From assembly GCA_036873755.1 (NCBI GenBank), contig JAVTVY010017376.1, positions 1-64,000 on the forward strand: a DNA stretch of 64,000 nt, given 5' to 3'. Each line of letters begins with the position of its first letter. Positions within the stretch are counted from its first letter, which is position 1. This stretch comes from Hanleya hanleyi. Its lineage: Eukaryota > Mollusca > Polyplacophora > Lepidopleurida > Hanleyidae. The notes beneath the pieces were generated by a model. It saw only the letters and a list, made by a program, of their open reading frames with translations. It was not told where the DNA came from and did no database searches. Below are positions 9,120 through 21,344 of this stretch, in pieces. Made by a program: the position numbers and the translations under genes.

Positions 9120-10080
9120 CAACGGGTTTCATAACTTTCATGTTAAATTGCCACGAGTGTAAGATTCTGTTTATCACATAACTATTTTCAAGTGAATTAT
9201 AAACGCAATAATTCAAAAGATTTCATTATCAAATCTACCCCAAAATTTCTTTTCTTTGTTTCATTCTCGACGAAAAAACGGCCCTGGCTCAGGCGCACCA
9301 CAGCCTTACAAGTTGCTGTATACTCTAGGCTGATATAGTTCCAAAATGCAACAGAGCTTGAGCACCTCCCTTTAAAGCTGTTCAGTTTTCACAGTATTTC
9401 AAAATATCGTACACCATTTCACAACAGAATGAAGTTTAATTTATTAATTGGCTGTTCTTCATACATTATTTATTTTGGTTCATGTTATTCCACGAGTTAC
9501 ACTCGTGTTCGCTGCATGTCATCATGCGCGCGACAGGTTGGCGAGTTCTCAGCGAGGTGACGACATGTTAGGCTGACAAGATCATTTTGAATACGTAATT
9601 CGTTTGAAGTCTCTAATCATCCAGATCTATTGCAGGAAATAAGCAAACATAGGGAAGAATCCATGCAGATATTCCAAAAGAATGAGCAAACGTTTACCTT
9701 CGAGATCTGATGGGAAACGGTACTCAAATGGAGGGCTGGCTCGATTCGCCAAACAAAAATGACGGACTACGACCGGAACGGGAGTACTTTATACAAAATT
9801 TGAACCTCAAAACTGTCGAAATTATCCATTGCAAATCATTGCTGCTTGTATGGCTATTGGCAAATACAGTTTGCAGGCCGATGCATGTATCTGGATAAAA
9901 TGGTCGTCTTGCAGATATCTATGTTGTTGTTGCACTTGTAAACATAGTATTTCGTAGTAAAATATTATCAATGGGAAAAATAGTCCAGTGACGTCACGAC
10001 CAAGCGTAGTAATTTATTTTCTCACGCTACATGTATTATCCAATCAGCGTGTTTGAAAGTGTTATTCACCGGGAAATGGG
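9120..10080. other. Unassigned sequence
   Basis: No repeat family or gene was recognised between the palindrome and the next Penelope-like copy. An open frame at 9710-9898 has no known motif. Confidence 0.3.
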
Positions 10081-11250
10081 AAGAGGTGCAGACATACTGA
10101 CAGAGCCACATGACTTCACAGTATAGTCTTGTGGTTAACCTATTCTAAAGCACATACCAAGAATCTAACGATTCATGATATGTGTTGTATCTCAGGTACG
10201 CTTTTATTGTACCTGTTCATGTGGCAACTTGGATGACATGACCACACGGCCAAATACCTATATGCTGTTGATACAGTGCGTTGCCAAATTTCACATAAAT
10301 ATTTTTAACGAGAAACTCTATGTGCAGGCGCTTTCAAAACCCGATTTATTCAAAGCCCGTTCCTTCTCATTTACCAAACGCTATATAGACGATCTTCTCG
10401 CTGTGGAAAATCGCTATACAAATGACACTGTGAAGGATATATATCCACCTTCACTGGATTTGAAGGAAACTACAGATAGCCCTACAGGCACATCATATTT
10501 AGATAGATGTCTCTGTAAAAATGAAGCGGACATTCTCTCTTGTCCACTTTATGACAAAAGAGATGATTACAATTTCCACATCGTAAACTATCCCTTTCTG
10601 GACAGTAATATTCCAGGGGGACCTGCATATGGCGTATACATATCTCGCCTAGTAGCGTTTGCTGGATCCTGTTTTAAATGTGACGATTTTAATCAACGTC
10701 ACAAAACATTGTTGCAAAAACTTATAAAGCAGGGCTATACCACTAAACGCCTCAACTCAAAGTTTCTCAAATTTGGCGATACATATCGCATGCTGATAGA
10801 AAAATATGAGCGTAGCGTGCAAGATCTATGGCGTTACGTTTCATAACTTGTGTCTAATTCCGCTTAACGAGGGGCTAGGGGCCGTATGAACCCGTGTACT
10901 TCAAGATCCTCATGGTACGCATATGAATAGTAACAATCAACGCGTGACTGAGATACATCATTCTCTAGATGACGACTTTACAACGGTTATTACAGAATAA
11001 GAATACTGATCAGCGAAACGGATTTGATATTTTGGACCATTATGATGTCTCGCCGGCATCATTGACAACTGTTGACCGCTTCTCTCTTGCAGGAAACTAG
11101 CCTATGTTTATGTATACTATGATTGTCTTTTTGAATTTGGTGCTAGTACTGTTATATGGAATATGGAATAGGTCTTTGAATTATGGACGCGGATATTCTT
11201 TAATGGACGACGGCTGAATTATGAATGACGGACGAAACGCTTGTAGCAAT
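10080..11250 (+). mobile_element. Penelope-like copy 1: truncated B unit, RT C-terminal part, A unit
   Basis: A B-unit piece (10084-10250, ending at CACACGGCC) is joined directly to the 3' half of the RT, followed by a complete A unit (10850-11245). Fingers and most of the palm upstream of motif A are missing. The junction at ~10252 is within the conserved B motif, the same place where two other B copies in the window stop. Confidence 0.75.
10262..10846 (+). pseudogene. Penelope-like reverse transcriptase, 3' part
   Basis: The frame reads through the catalytic segment SFTKRYIDDLLAVENRY, then DLKETTDSPTGTSYLD, YDKRDDYNFHIVNYPFLDS and the C-terminal RHKTLLQKLIKQGY, ending LWRYVS. YIDD is the RT active-site motif. 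The frame is open back to 10175 through B-unit DNA, so any product would be a chimera. The N-terminal RT motifs and any endonuclease are absent. It cannot be an active enzyme alone. Confidence 0.75.
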
Positions 11251-11254
11251 TGTC

Positions 11255-12585
11255 TGACCCCGTTGGCAGCGACAGGTGCACAGCACGTGGGACACCGCGA
11301 GGGCTCAGGTTCGTTCTCATGAGCTCTCCCCTATGGCAATAACATGAAGCTGTTCTTCAACTACAGGTAACTGGTGTATATATGACAATATGGAACAAAT
11401 ATTCCTACTATTCCAAGAAGGGATTAATAAGCTTACATTTATGATGATTTTGGCATCTTCTTGTCCAACATATGCCAATTATCATCAGTTTAAAATATAT
11501 TCTGGATTTAACGAGACATCGAAGCGCCCCGAACGATGAACTGAAGCTGATGTGGTCAGTCATGTGTCGTTGCACCGCCCACTGCCATCGAGGCCTGGCG
11601 ACATTGTCCAGAGATTATCTTGGAACTGCAGTGCAAATCCTCCATCAACTGAATTTAAAACAATTGCGCGGTTACTGCGATTACCGAGTTGTTGTTGTCA
11701 GTAACAACTCTACAACTTTAAGGTAGCTTTAAGATCCGCTCAGTAACTGAACTTGTAAAATGCCTGTGTATCTCTGTATATGTGTAGCTGTGACTATACA
11801 CGAAAGCATGTCATTTCCCTTGGATCGAAATACGGCTAGCGTTTATTTTGCCGTCTAGACACCCTAAAATAAATGCGATTCAACGGCTTTGGCGACGGAA
11901 ACTCTGAATTATTTGTTTTGATTATGATGTATGTGGTCTCAACGGCAAAGGTTACTCGTCTGATGCCCTTTCGCAGAAATGTCGGTGCTCATGTAAAAGC
12001 CATTTCCAATTCACTAGATATGGCTGATCAAACATCTTAAGACCAGACGTATTAAGGTTTAGGCTTTCCATTATTGATAAGTCACACCGCAATCAGTCAA
12101 ATTGCTTTCGAAGTTTTTCACATCTCATACCATGCATGTACAAAGTAAATGAAGAAAATGGGCTTCGCATTTCGGAATGTTTCTCGGCTGTTGTGATACA
12201 CATCACCATGGACCATTATTTGTATTTAATACGGGAAGTGTATAACGTCGAGTTTCGTGACAGGTTCTGTGTATCTTAATTCCCATCCTCTATCAACTAT
12301 AACAGTTTGACTGCTGGCAGTCACAGACGACAAAATAGATCTGATAATTGTAGATCCAGTAATTCATTGTTGTCGATTGCCTAGCGAATATCAGAGCTGA
12401 AACTATATTCGGTCTTATAGAACCGCCGGTGAATCACGGGATATATTCCAGTTTTGAAACACATTTCAAAAAGGATTCCGGTGTTATCATTGACCACCGG
12501 GAAGCCAATCATAATTCAGCCAATCATAATGTTTCTCAACAGACCAATCGTGTCAACGTTACACAAAAGTAAATAAATTACAACA
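11255..12585. other. Unassigned sequence
   Basis: A 1.3-kb stretch with no recognised repeat. One open frame (11472-11726) has no known domain. It separates two Penelope-like copies. Confidence 0.3.
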
Positions 12586-12849
12586 CATATAGGGGAAGTG
12601 GGAATTGCCGACATACTGACAGAGCTACATGACTTCACAGTATAGTCTTCTGGTTAACCTATTCTAAAGCACATACCAAGAATCTAACGATTCGTGATAT
12701 GTGTTGTATCTAAGGTACGCTTTTATTGTACCTGTTCATGTGGCAACTTGGATGACATGACCACACGGCCCCTAGCACCGGCATAAGCGGTATTAGATAC
12801 AAATCTAGAGAGCTATGATGGAACTGCTCTGACAACTCGTATATCTAAC

Positions 12850-13978
12850 CAAACATAATGATATTCTAAAAGTATACTGGACCCCCAAAATGCATAAATC
12901 ACCATACAAAGCTAAATTCATAGCTGGTTCTAGAAGCTGCACTACCAAGCTTCTTTCAACCCTGTTGACGAGGGCCCTTCAGGAGGTAAACACATTTTGG
13001 GAAAGGTATTGCGCCACTATTTCTAAATACTCTGGCGTTGAATGTATGTGTATATTGAAAAACTCAAAATGTCTTACGGAAGAACTTGATGCTAAAGGTC
13101 ACATACCGTATAGACATGTATCCACATGGGATTTCTCGATTCTCTATACTACAATCCCTCACCAGGACCTTACTGCCCGTCTAAGTTCATTAATAGTATC
13201 TGTGTTCAAGAAAACTGATCGTAGATATATTAATGTCGGATGCCATAAAGCATTCATTAGCTCTACTACATACAAGATATATCATTCATGGGATGTTTCT
13301 TTGTTTATAGAGTTGCTTGAATTTCTCATTAATAATATCTATGTGAAATTTGGCAAAACAATATATCAGCAGCATATAGGTATTCCAATGGGTACTAATT
13401 GTACACCCCTGTTGGCTGACCTGTATCTGTTCTCTTATGAATATGACTATATGCAGGCGCTTTCAAAAACCGATCCATTCAAAGCCCGTTCCTTCTCATT
13501 CACCAAACGCTATATAGACGATCTTCTCGCTGTGTATAATCGCTATATAAATGACGCAGTGAAGGATATATATCCACCTTCACTGGATTTGAAGGAAACT
13601 ACAGATAGCCCTACAGGCACATCATATTTAGATCTATATCTCTATAAAAATGAAGCGGGCATTCTCTCTCGTCGACTTTATGACAAAAGAGATGATTACA
13701 ATTTCGACATCGTAAACTATCCCTTTCTGGACAGTAATATTCCAGGGGGACCTGCATATGGCGTATACATATCACGCTTAGTAGCATTTGCTAGATCCTG
13801 TGTTAAATGTGACGATTTTAATCAACGTCACAAAACATTGTTGCAGAAACTTATAAAACAGGGCTGCACCACCAAGCGCCTCCACTCAAAGTTTCTCAAA
13901 TTTGGCGATACATATCGCATGCTGATAGCATAATACGAGCGTAGCGTGCAAGATCTATGGCGTTACGTTTCGTAACTT
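12850..13978 (+). pseudogene. Penelope-like reverse transcriptase, nearly complete RT core
   Basis: From about 12860 the frame gives YWTPKMHKSPYK, then SRSCTTKLLSTLLTRALQEV (fingers), STWDFSILYTTIPH (motif A), IGIPMGTNCTPLLADLY (motif B), RYIDDLLAV (motif C, catalytic) and SYLDLYLYKNE (motif D region). It has about 350 open codons from the ATG at 12890. A single base change makes a stop at 13931-13933, cutting the last ~15 residues that other copies have (YERSVQDLWRYVS). The motifs fit Penelope-like RTs; exact clade is not assigned. No GIY-YIG endonuclease follows. The product, if made, would lack the N-terminal ~230 residues. Confidence 0.8.
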
Positions 13979-14372
13979 GTGTCTAATTCCGCTTAGCCCG
14001 GGGCTAGGAGCCGTATGAACCCATGTGCTTCAAGATCCTCATGGTGCTCATATGAACAGTCACAATTAAAGCGTGACTGAGATACATCATTCTTCAGATG
14101 ACGACTTTACATCGAATATTGTGGATTAAGAATACTGATCAGCGACACGGATTTGATATTTTTGGAACATCATGATGTCTTGCCGGCATCTTAGCACCAT
14201 CTGACCGTTTCTCTCTTGCAGGAAACAAGCCTATGTTTATGTATATTATGATTGTCTTTTTGAATTTGGTGCTAATATGGTTATATGGAATGTGGAATAG
14301 GTCTTTGGATTATGGACGCGGATATTCTCTAATGGACGACGGCTGAATTATGAATGACGGACCAGGCGCTTG
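13978..14372 (+). repeat. A unit (3' region of the Penelope-like family)
   Basis: The unit begins TCTAATTCCGCTTA, includes the ~110-nt structured motif with hairpin CAGTCAC...GTGACTG, an internal frame for a membrane peptide, and ends GACGGACCAGGCGCTTGTAAT. It lies directly after the RT stop in every less-damaged copy, so it is the family's 3' region. Confidence 0.8.
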
Positions 14373-14375
14373 TAA

Positions 14376-14535
14376 TTGGTAATTGGTGAGCTGTTTCGTA
14401 CAACTCGTACAGATGGAATTGGCGAGCTGTATCGTCGTCAGATGAAAATGACGGCATTTAACACAAAAGAGGCTAGTCTGTAAGGCCCGGTGTCGACCCA
14501 GCATCAACTTCCCACAAATGCCAACATATATCAAA
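14376..14535 (+). repeat. Internal fragment of a B unit
   Basis: It matches the part of the B monomer at 28228-28390 (AATTGGTGAGCTGTTTCG, ATCGTCGTCAGATGAAAATGACGGCATT, GTCGACCCAGCATCAACTT). It includes one and a half copies of an internal ~40-bp direct repeat of the B unit. Confidence 0.7.
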
Positions 14536-14539
14536 TTAC

Positions 14540-14760
14540 AAGCGTCTAGGCCGTCATTCATAATCCAGCCGTCGTCCATTAGAGAATATCCGCGTCCATA
14601 ATCCAAAGACCTATTCCATTTTCCACATATCAGTATTAGCACCAAATTCAAAAAGACAATCATAGTATACATAAACATAGGCTTGTTTCCTGCAAGAGAG
14701 AAGCGGTCAACAGTTTTCAATGATGCCGGCAAGACATCATGATGTTCCAAAAATATCAAA
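14540..14760 (-). repeat. A unit, partial, inverted against its neighbour
   Basis: Reverse complement of the second half of the A unit, from the DLIFLEHHDV-type frame to the end GACGCTTGTAATTTG. Together with the plus-strand units at 13978-14372 and 14762-15126 it makes a closely spaced inverted cluster. The membrane-peptide frame is open here. Confidence 0.75.
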
Positions 14761-14761
14761 T

Positions 14762-15126
14762 CCGCCGTATGAACCCATGTACTTTAAGATCCTCATGGTA
14801 CTCATATGAACAGTCACAATCAAAGCGTGACTGAGGTACATCATTTTTAGATGACGACTCTATAACGAATATTATGGATTAAGAATACTGATCAGCGATA
14901 CGGATTTGATATTTTGGAACATCATGATGCCTTGCCGGCATCATTGAAAATTGTTGACCGCTTCTCTCTTGTAGGAAACAAGCCTATGTTTATGTATACT
15001 TTTGTCTTTTTGAATTTGGTGCTAATACTGTTATATGGAAATGGAATAGGTCTTTGGATTATGGACGCGGATATTCTCTAATGGACGACGGCTGGATTAT
15101 GAATGACGGACTAGACGCTTGTAATT
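14762..15126 (+). repeat. A unit, 5'-truncated
   Basis: Starts inside the structured motif (GCCGTATGAACCCATG) and runs to the unit end at GACGCTTGTAATTC. A few-base deletion breaks the internal frame near 15000. Confidence 0.75.
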
Positions 15127-15262
15127 CACAGTATAGTCTTCTGGTTAATCTATTCTAAAGCACATACCAAGAATCTAACTATTCGTGATATGTGTTGTAT
15201 CTCAGGTACGCTTTTATTGTACCTGTTCATGTGGCAACTTGGATGACATGACTACACGGCCC
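15127..15262 (+). repeat. B unit fragment ending at CACACGGCC
   Basis: Begins TTCACAGTATAGTCTTCTGG and carries half of the structured motif with stem CAGGTAC...GTACCTG. It stops at ...ACTACACGGCC, then unrelated sequence follows. The same stop point is seen in the B copies at 10250 and about 28662. Confidence 0.7.
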
Positions 15263-15445
15263 CTGAATAATAGACGATCAAGCCATGATCAGGAAACTGA
15301 TCCATTGCATCCAGGGAAAGATGATGCGATAAGGCGGCGTTTTCGCCTTGGTACGGTTGAAATCGAAAGAAATGAATGTTCTAAAACTAATTGCTTAAAA
15401 AATCCGTGAAAGTTCTAGCTCGATTGCGTTATGATTATAGTTACG

Positions 15446-15903
15446 ATTACAAGCGTCTAGTCCGTCATCCATAATTCAGCCGTCGTCCATTAGAGAATAT
15501 CCGCGTCCATAATCTAAATACAGGCGTCTAGTCCGTCATTCATAATTCAGCCGTCGTCCATTAAAGAATATCCGCGTCCTATTCCATATTCCATATAAGA
15601 GTATTAGCACTAAATTCAAAAAGACAATCATAGTATACATAAACATAGGCTTGATTCCTGCAAGAGAGAAGCGGTCAACAGTTTTCAATGATGCCGGCAA
15701 GACATCATGATGTTCCAAAAATATCAAATCCGTATCGCTGATCAGTATTCTTAATCCATAATATTCGTTGTAAAGTCGTCATCTAAAGAATGATGTATCT
15801 CAGTCACGCTTTGATTGTGACTGTTCATATGAGTACCATGAGGATCTTGAAGTACATGAGTTCATACGGCCCCTAGCCCCGGGTTAAGCGGAATTAGACA
15901 CAA
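15446..15903 (-). repeat. A unit with duplicated terminus
   Basis: The complete A unit on the minus strand, with the motif at 15793-15903. Its final ~60 bp (GGACGACGGCTGAATTATG to GACGC.TGTA) occur twice, at about 15576-15522 and 15508-15446, showing a terminal duplication typical of Penelope-like insertions. Confidence 0.75.
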
Positions 15904-15904
15904 G

Positions 15905-16508
15905 TTACGAAACGTAGCGCCATAGATCTTGCACGGTACGTTCGTATTTTGCTATCAGCATGCGATATGTATCGCCAAATCTGAGAAACTTTGAGTGGAG
16001 GCGCCTGGTGGAATAACCCTGTTTTATAAGTTTCTGTGACAATGTTTTGTGACGTTGATTAAAATCGTCACATTTAACACAGGATCTAGCAAATGCTACT
16101 AAGCGAGATATGTATACGCCATATGCAGGTCCCACTGGAATATTACTGTCCAGAAAGGGATAGTTTACGATGTCGAAATTGTAATCATCTCTTTTGTCAT
16201 AAAGTCGACGAGAGAGAATGCCCGCTTCATTTTTATAGAGATATAGATCTAAATATGATGTGCCTGTAGGGCTGTCTCTAGTTTCCTTCAAATCCAGTGA
16301 AGGTGGATATATATCCTTCACTGCGTCATAGGATATAGCGATTATCCACAGCGAGAAGATCGTCTATATAGCGTTTGGTGAATGAGAAGGAACGGGCTTT
16401 GAATGGATCGGTTTTTGGAAGCGCCTGCATAGAGTCATATTCATAAGAGAACAGATACAGTACCCATTGGAATACCTGATATATGCTGCTGATATATTGT
16501 GTTGCCAA
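15905..16508 (-). pseudogene. Penelope-like RT, catalytic and C-terminal part with frameshift
   Basis: On the minus strand, FTKRYIDDLLAVDNRY (16385 region) is intact but a small lesion at about 16325 breaks the frame before the DIYPPSLDLKETRD part. The rest is open to LWRYVS at 15905. Confidence 0.75.
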
Positions 16509-17058
16509 ATTTCACACAGATATTTTTAATGAGGAATTCAAGCAACTCTATAAACGAAGAAACATCCCATGAATGATATCTCTTGTATGTAGTAGAGCTA
16601 AAGAATGCTTTATGGCTTCCGACATTAATATATCTACGACCAGTTCACAGATACACAGATACTATTAATGAACTTAGAAGGTCAGTAAGGTCCGGATGAG
16701 GGATTGTAGTATAGAGAGTCGAGAAATCCCATGTGGATACTTGTCTGTACGGTATGTGACCTTTAGCATCAAGCTCTTCCGTGAGACATTTTGAGTTTTT
16801 CAATATCCACATACATTCAACGAGTTCTTAGAAATAGTGGTGCAATACCTTTCCCAAAATGCTTTTACCTCCTGAAGGGCCCTCGTCAATAGGGTTGAGA
16901 GAAGTGTATGGTGATTTATGCATTTTGGGAGTCCAGTATAGTTTTGGTATGTCGTTATGGTTGTGTGGAAGACAAATACCTCTTTTCCTGAGAAACTTTT
17001 TGTGTTTGTTAAATAAATCTTCCAGAGTAAATGCAGTTTGGGAGTAAGTAGACGTATT

Positions 17059-17745
17059 TTATGAAAATATGTCTGCACTCAATTCTTTAACCAGCACCTG
17101 GTAATAGTAATATTTACATATGAATATTATATTATTCGGAGCTTTGTCTGCTGGGACTATGACGAATTTACTCTGGAGATTTGCTAGAACTTCTTGGGAA
17201 TTGAGGTTTCTCAGTACTTGTTTTGCTTGGGGAAGAGTACTTCTGTCAATATGGCGGATTGTTTCAACGACCTTGCTCTTGGTGAGGTCCAGCCAATCAG
17301 CGAGTACTGTAGGTTCAACTTTTTCTCGCTTAGACCAATCAATAACGTACTGTTCCAATGCAGACAGGACTATTTTCTGGTCGGCCTTCAGATTTATTCT
17401 TCTTGGCTCTCTATATTTAGGTCCCTTCATCAGGAGTAATTTCAGATCCTTATCACTCACCACATCAAGGTCACCAGTCACAATATGTTTGCATGGTGTA
17501 TAGATAAAGTTCGACAATTCACAATCACAACTATAGCCTCCTGACGTGTATAAGTTCCAGTCAAACTCCTTGACAGCAATGGAGTAATTGAATATTTTGG
17601 TGGCTATAGATTTAGTATACTTATATGAAATGCAAGGAGGTTCTGTGAACTTAAAATAGTTTGGTACAGCGTTGCGTGCCTCTGGATCATTCAGGATTCG
17701 AATGACATCGAAATGAAATCCACAGCATGTTCTATGTCGTGTCAA
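17059..17745 (-). pseudogene. Penelope-like element, N-terminal domain
   Basis: A 228-codon frame contains RILNDPEAR, TSGGYSCDCELSNFIYTP, KHIVTGDLDVV, LLLMKGPKYREPRRI and, near the end, SKFVIVPADKAPNNIIFICK. The last part resembles the segment before RT motif 1 in Penelope-like RTs (DKAxNNxxFxCK). The CDC...C...H residues may bind metal; this is a guess. A second copy of the first half lies at 32194-32700. Confidence 0.65.
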
Positions 17746-17754
17746 AAGGGTCTA

Positions 17755-17913
17755 AATCGAGACATTTAAACACATATTTAGACACGAAGGACCCCCTGGA
17801 TCAAAAGGCCATTTAGCCTGGTGATGTGCGGTGAAATTATATTTCCACTGCTGAAAAATCTTTTTGACCAAAGGAGTCCTTCTTGTTTAAATGTGTGTTT
17901 AAATGTCTCGATT
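17755..17913. mobile_element. MITE-like foldback, about 160 bp
   Basis: AATCGAGACATTTAAACACA at the left is matched inverted by TGTGTTTAAATGTCTCGATT at the right, and the similarity continues inward (GAAGGACCCC / GGAGTCCTTC; GGATCAAAAGG / TTTTTGACCAAAGG). No coding capacity. It may have landed in or beside Penelope-like copy 3. A target-site duplication is unclear. Confidence 0.65.
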
Positions 17914-18309
17914 AAGATCTCGTTTTCACGAAATCGAAATATTAAATGCTGCAAATTCATTTTTCATGTCATAACTATAATCATAACGCAATCGATTTAG
18001 AATTTTCACATGTATTTGTGTGCATATATTTGCTCTTTCATTACATTACAAAACAATTATTTTTAGAACATTTTTTGTCTTCAATTTCAATGCCGCCTTA
18101 TCGTAACATCTCGTTTGGGAGATGTACTACTTGATCTGTACTACTTCCGATGAGCTCTGTCTTTCTAATATATCTGTGATATATAATTTATCTTACGTCT
18201 ATGACGAATTTCTTTCGATTGCTGAGACGAGATATTGCATTCAGAATTAGGGTTGCAAGCAAGAGGCGTGCAAACCTCTTATTATTAGGGGACCAGGTCC
18301 GGAGGGCGA

Positions 18310-18537
18310 ACTGATCAGCGATACGGATTTGATATTTTTGGAACATCATGATGTCTTGCCGGCATCATTGAAAACTGTTGACCGCTTCTCTCTTGCAGGA
18401 AACAAGCCTATGTTTATGTATACTATGATTGTCTTTTACTGTTATGTGGAAATGGAATAGGTCTTTGGATTATGGAGCGGATATTCTCTAATGGACGACG
18501 GCTGGATTATGAATGACGGACTAGACGCTTGTAATCC
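18310..18537 (+). repeat. A unit, 5'-truncated
   Basis: Runs from CTGATCAGCGATACGG to the unit end GACGCTTGTAAT; the structured motif is missing. The internal peptide frame has a deletion near 18435. Confidence 0.7.
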
Positions 18538-18639
18538 TATTGAAATCGTTCGGATTATTATGATTAATCCACGTGATTTTTGTGTCACAGATATCTCAAG
18601 AACGATGAGGTGGATTAAGCCCAAACTCACAGGATATGT

Positions 18640-19960
18640 TCTGGTGGATGAGATCTAATGCTCATACCAAGTTCATTCTGATTGGTCAGATGCCTTGGTG
18701 GCCATCTTGAATTAGCTTAAAACCTTCAGAGATCTTCTTCTCCGAAATCGCAGAACCGATCGATGTGAAACTTGGTACACATGATTATTGGATCGAGTTC
18801 TCTCATTCTGAGATTTAAAAAGTTAATCCGTTAAAAAAGATGGCCGCCATCGACCAATCAAAATGTTCGGATTTTCAAGTAACGGATTTTGACGGGGAAA
18901 GATATGAATTATATGTTATATGACATGGCGATCACGAATATGCAAAAATATTGCTCCTAGGTCACGTGGTTTGGCAGTCATATTGGGTTTTGTGAAAAAC
19001 TTTACCAATTTTGCAACCGCTTATTCTCTTGAACCCTGATAGATATAGATTTCTAGGTTACTGCGATACATCGGTAAGGTCATGTTCTGTTGCTCTGAAA
19101 ACAAATATGTTTACTTGGCTGAATGGTTTGGCGGTCATATTGGATTTAAGGCCAAACATTCTAAGATCATCTACTCTGAAGCCGCTAAACCGATTGATGC
19201 AAAACTTGGTACAGAGGACCAATGGGTCAAGGTCACTTCATAGACTATTTGAAAGCTTTCTGCGTGAAACAAGATGGCTGCCATCGACCAATCAAAATTG
19301 TCGGAATATGAAGACACGGATTTTGTGAGAAACCTTATCTATATTGCAAGAGTTTACTCTCTTGAACCTTGATAGGTACAGATTACTGGGCTGCTGAGAT
19401 ATATCCTGTTTCACTGAATGCAAAATACTGTCGATTAGCCGAACGGTTTGGCGGTCACATTGCGGCATAGGCCTGGACACTAAGCCCTGTGTATACCTGG
19501 TCCCCGGTAGCCACTGCTCGCAGTTCCAATTGATATTATTATGATTCCGCTGGATGTTTGTGTCATTAGTATCCTGGTCGCCGTTTAACCGATGAAATAG
19601 AAACTTCACACAGTTATTGAGGAATGTGCGATCTAATGCATATAAAAAGAAGATGATTGGCCAGATGCTTTGGCGGCCATCTTTTACGCTGAAACCTTTC
19701 AAGATCTTCTCCTCTGGAAACACTGAACCGATTGACTCGAATCTTAGCACACATGTTCGATGAATCTGGGGCTCCCAAGGTCCGATTTGAAAAGTTGTTG
19801 CGTAAATTAAAATGGTCGCCATTGACCAATCAAAATTGTCGGATTTTCAAATAACGGATTTGGATGGGCAAAGTGACTACATATATGCATTGCGAAAATT
19901 GTGCTCCCATGTCACGTGGTTTGGCCGCCATCTTGAATTTTGTCAGAAATTGAACACATC
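18640..19960 (+). repeat. Diverged tandem repeat with ATGGCCGCCATCGACCAATCAAAAT core
   Basis: The core (ATGGCCGCCATCGACCAA) recurs at about 18839, 19273 and 19811, with shared flanks (AACTTGGTACA..., TCACGTGGTTTGGC..., CTCTTGAACC.TGATAG). The spacings are about 434 and 538 bp, so units are long and uneven. Layout resembles the tandem core of the elements at 43-48 kb, but the sequence is different. Confidence 0.6.
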
Positions 19961-19964
19961 TTTT

Positions 19965-21220
19965 AGGGGCTTTAACCCTGGGTGGCCCTCCGCAGTTTCG
20001 TAGTAATGGCCCCTCTCTAATTTCATAATACGATAGACTGCCCTTGTTCTGCTACATCATAATTCTTCTTGTCTTCTTAATAGCTTATATCTATAATGCC
20101 ATCCTATTTAGCATTATCAACGCTGCAAACGAGTACGTACAAATCGAGTGCTGGCTTCGTCTACACGCTGATCGGGATCATGGAGTAAAGGTTGTCCTGC
20201 CTCAGTTATGCCCCTTGGGTGTGCCTAAAAATCGGGACTCATTTACGGGAAGAAAATCTGACAAAAAACGGGCAGGTTGACACCCACTTTTGTTTGCCTT
20301 TTTAAGTTGAGACCGGACCAGGGAACGTGAGTAAGAAGTTTAATTGAAATCGCTCTTACAGATTTTTCGGGAAATTGAGCCGAATTTGACCATTTTTCGA
20401 CATTTTAAGGGGTTTTCTAGGAAAAATGAAGCAAGCATGGAGGAGAATGTTCGAGTTAAATTTTTCTATAACATAGCAGTACCATATCTTAAAATAATAG
20501 TTTCATCATGCTCTTTCAGAAAAAATATACATATAAGTGATTTGGGTTGAAGGTTTTGCGACAACTGGTGGCCGAAAAACGGACACATAGTCTATTCCAT
20601 GCCGAATAAAAGAATCTCCGGAGTGCACCCCTGGAACTGTAGGTACAGCCTTGCAGTTTGTTGCATTATATTTTCCAGGAGCAGCTCTTTCGGAATATGA
20701 CAACCATTTCAAAGTAGCTTCAATAGTTTTCTCGCAATTCTCAGTTGAAAATCACCCAAATTTGTGAATTGGCGGATTGTGTAGGTTCGACCTTAAACGA
20801 AGCAAATGACGTTTTGCTAGGGTGGCTTCCTGGTCTAAGAGTAATGCTGTTGGTTCATTGGTTGTGATGGGTGCTTGCAGCCCGAGGATTGCAACTCGTT
20901 GCTATATTTTTATTTACATTTTGACCGGTGACCTTTGGCCAAATACGTCATGGCCAGCCTGAAGTGAACTTGACCTAGATGCTATTACAATCATTCTTGT
21001 GCCAGCTATCAACGACTCTAGATCAAGATGTCCCATAGATATTGTGTTCACATGCAAAAAAGACTACTATTCTTATTTTGACCCTTGATAAGTTTGAAAA
21101 TAGGTCAAGGTCAGTTTGGAGTGATCCTAAACTAGAGGCCTTCATAAGGTAGCATTGTGCGAAATATCCAGCTCCCAGCCTGTATTTTATTGAGATATTA
21201 TTTTTCTTCCAACCAATCAT
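19965..21220. other. Unassigned sequence
   Basis: No repeat was recognised. A frame at 20044-20280 begins with a hydrophobic stretch (CYIIILLVFLIAYIY) but has no supporting gene structure. Confidence 0.3.
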
Positions 21221-21344
21221 AACGACTTACGAAGATTATACTGGACTTCCAAAATGCATAAATCACGTACAAAGCTAGATTCATAGCTGGTTCTAGAACC
21301 TGCACAACCAAGCTTCTTTCAACCCTGTTGACGACAGCCTTTCA

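Larger units (their letters stand above)
12585..14372 (+). mobile_element. Penelope-like copy 2: best-preserved B-RT-A arrangement
   Basis: This copy shows the family layout most clearly: B unit from ATTACAACACATATA (12586) with its full motif at 12704-12802, RT from about 12850, and A unit 13978-14372. The N-terminal domain found in the copy at 17059-17745 is deleted. B and A motifs stand in inverted orientation to each other. Confidence 0.8.
15446..17750 (-). mobile_element. Penelope-like copy 3 (minus strand), retaining the N-terminal domain
   Basis: Read on the minus strand, this is the longest copy: an N-terminal domain (17745-17059), RT fingers (17078-16800), motifs A and B in frameshifted pieces, motif C (16385 region), C-terminal part (16321-15905), then an A unit (15903-15446) whose last ~60 bp are duplicated. 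Several indels and stops disrupt it. A MITE-like foldback lies directly upstream at 17755-17913. Confidence 0.8.

Noticed and set aside
12890..13933. Host gene encoding a telomerase-like or cellular RT
   Set aside because: Many broken copies in the window and the shared A/B flanks show it is a mobile element.
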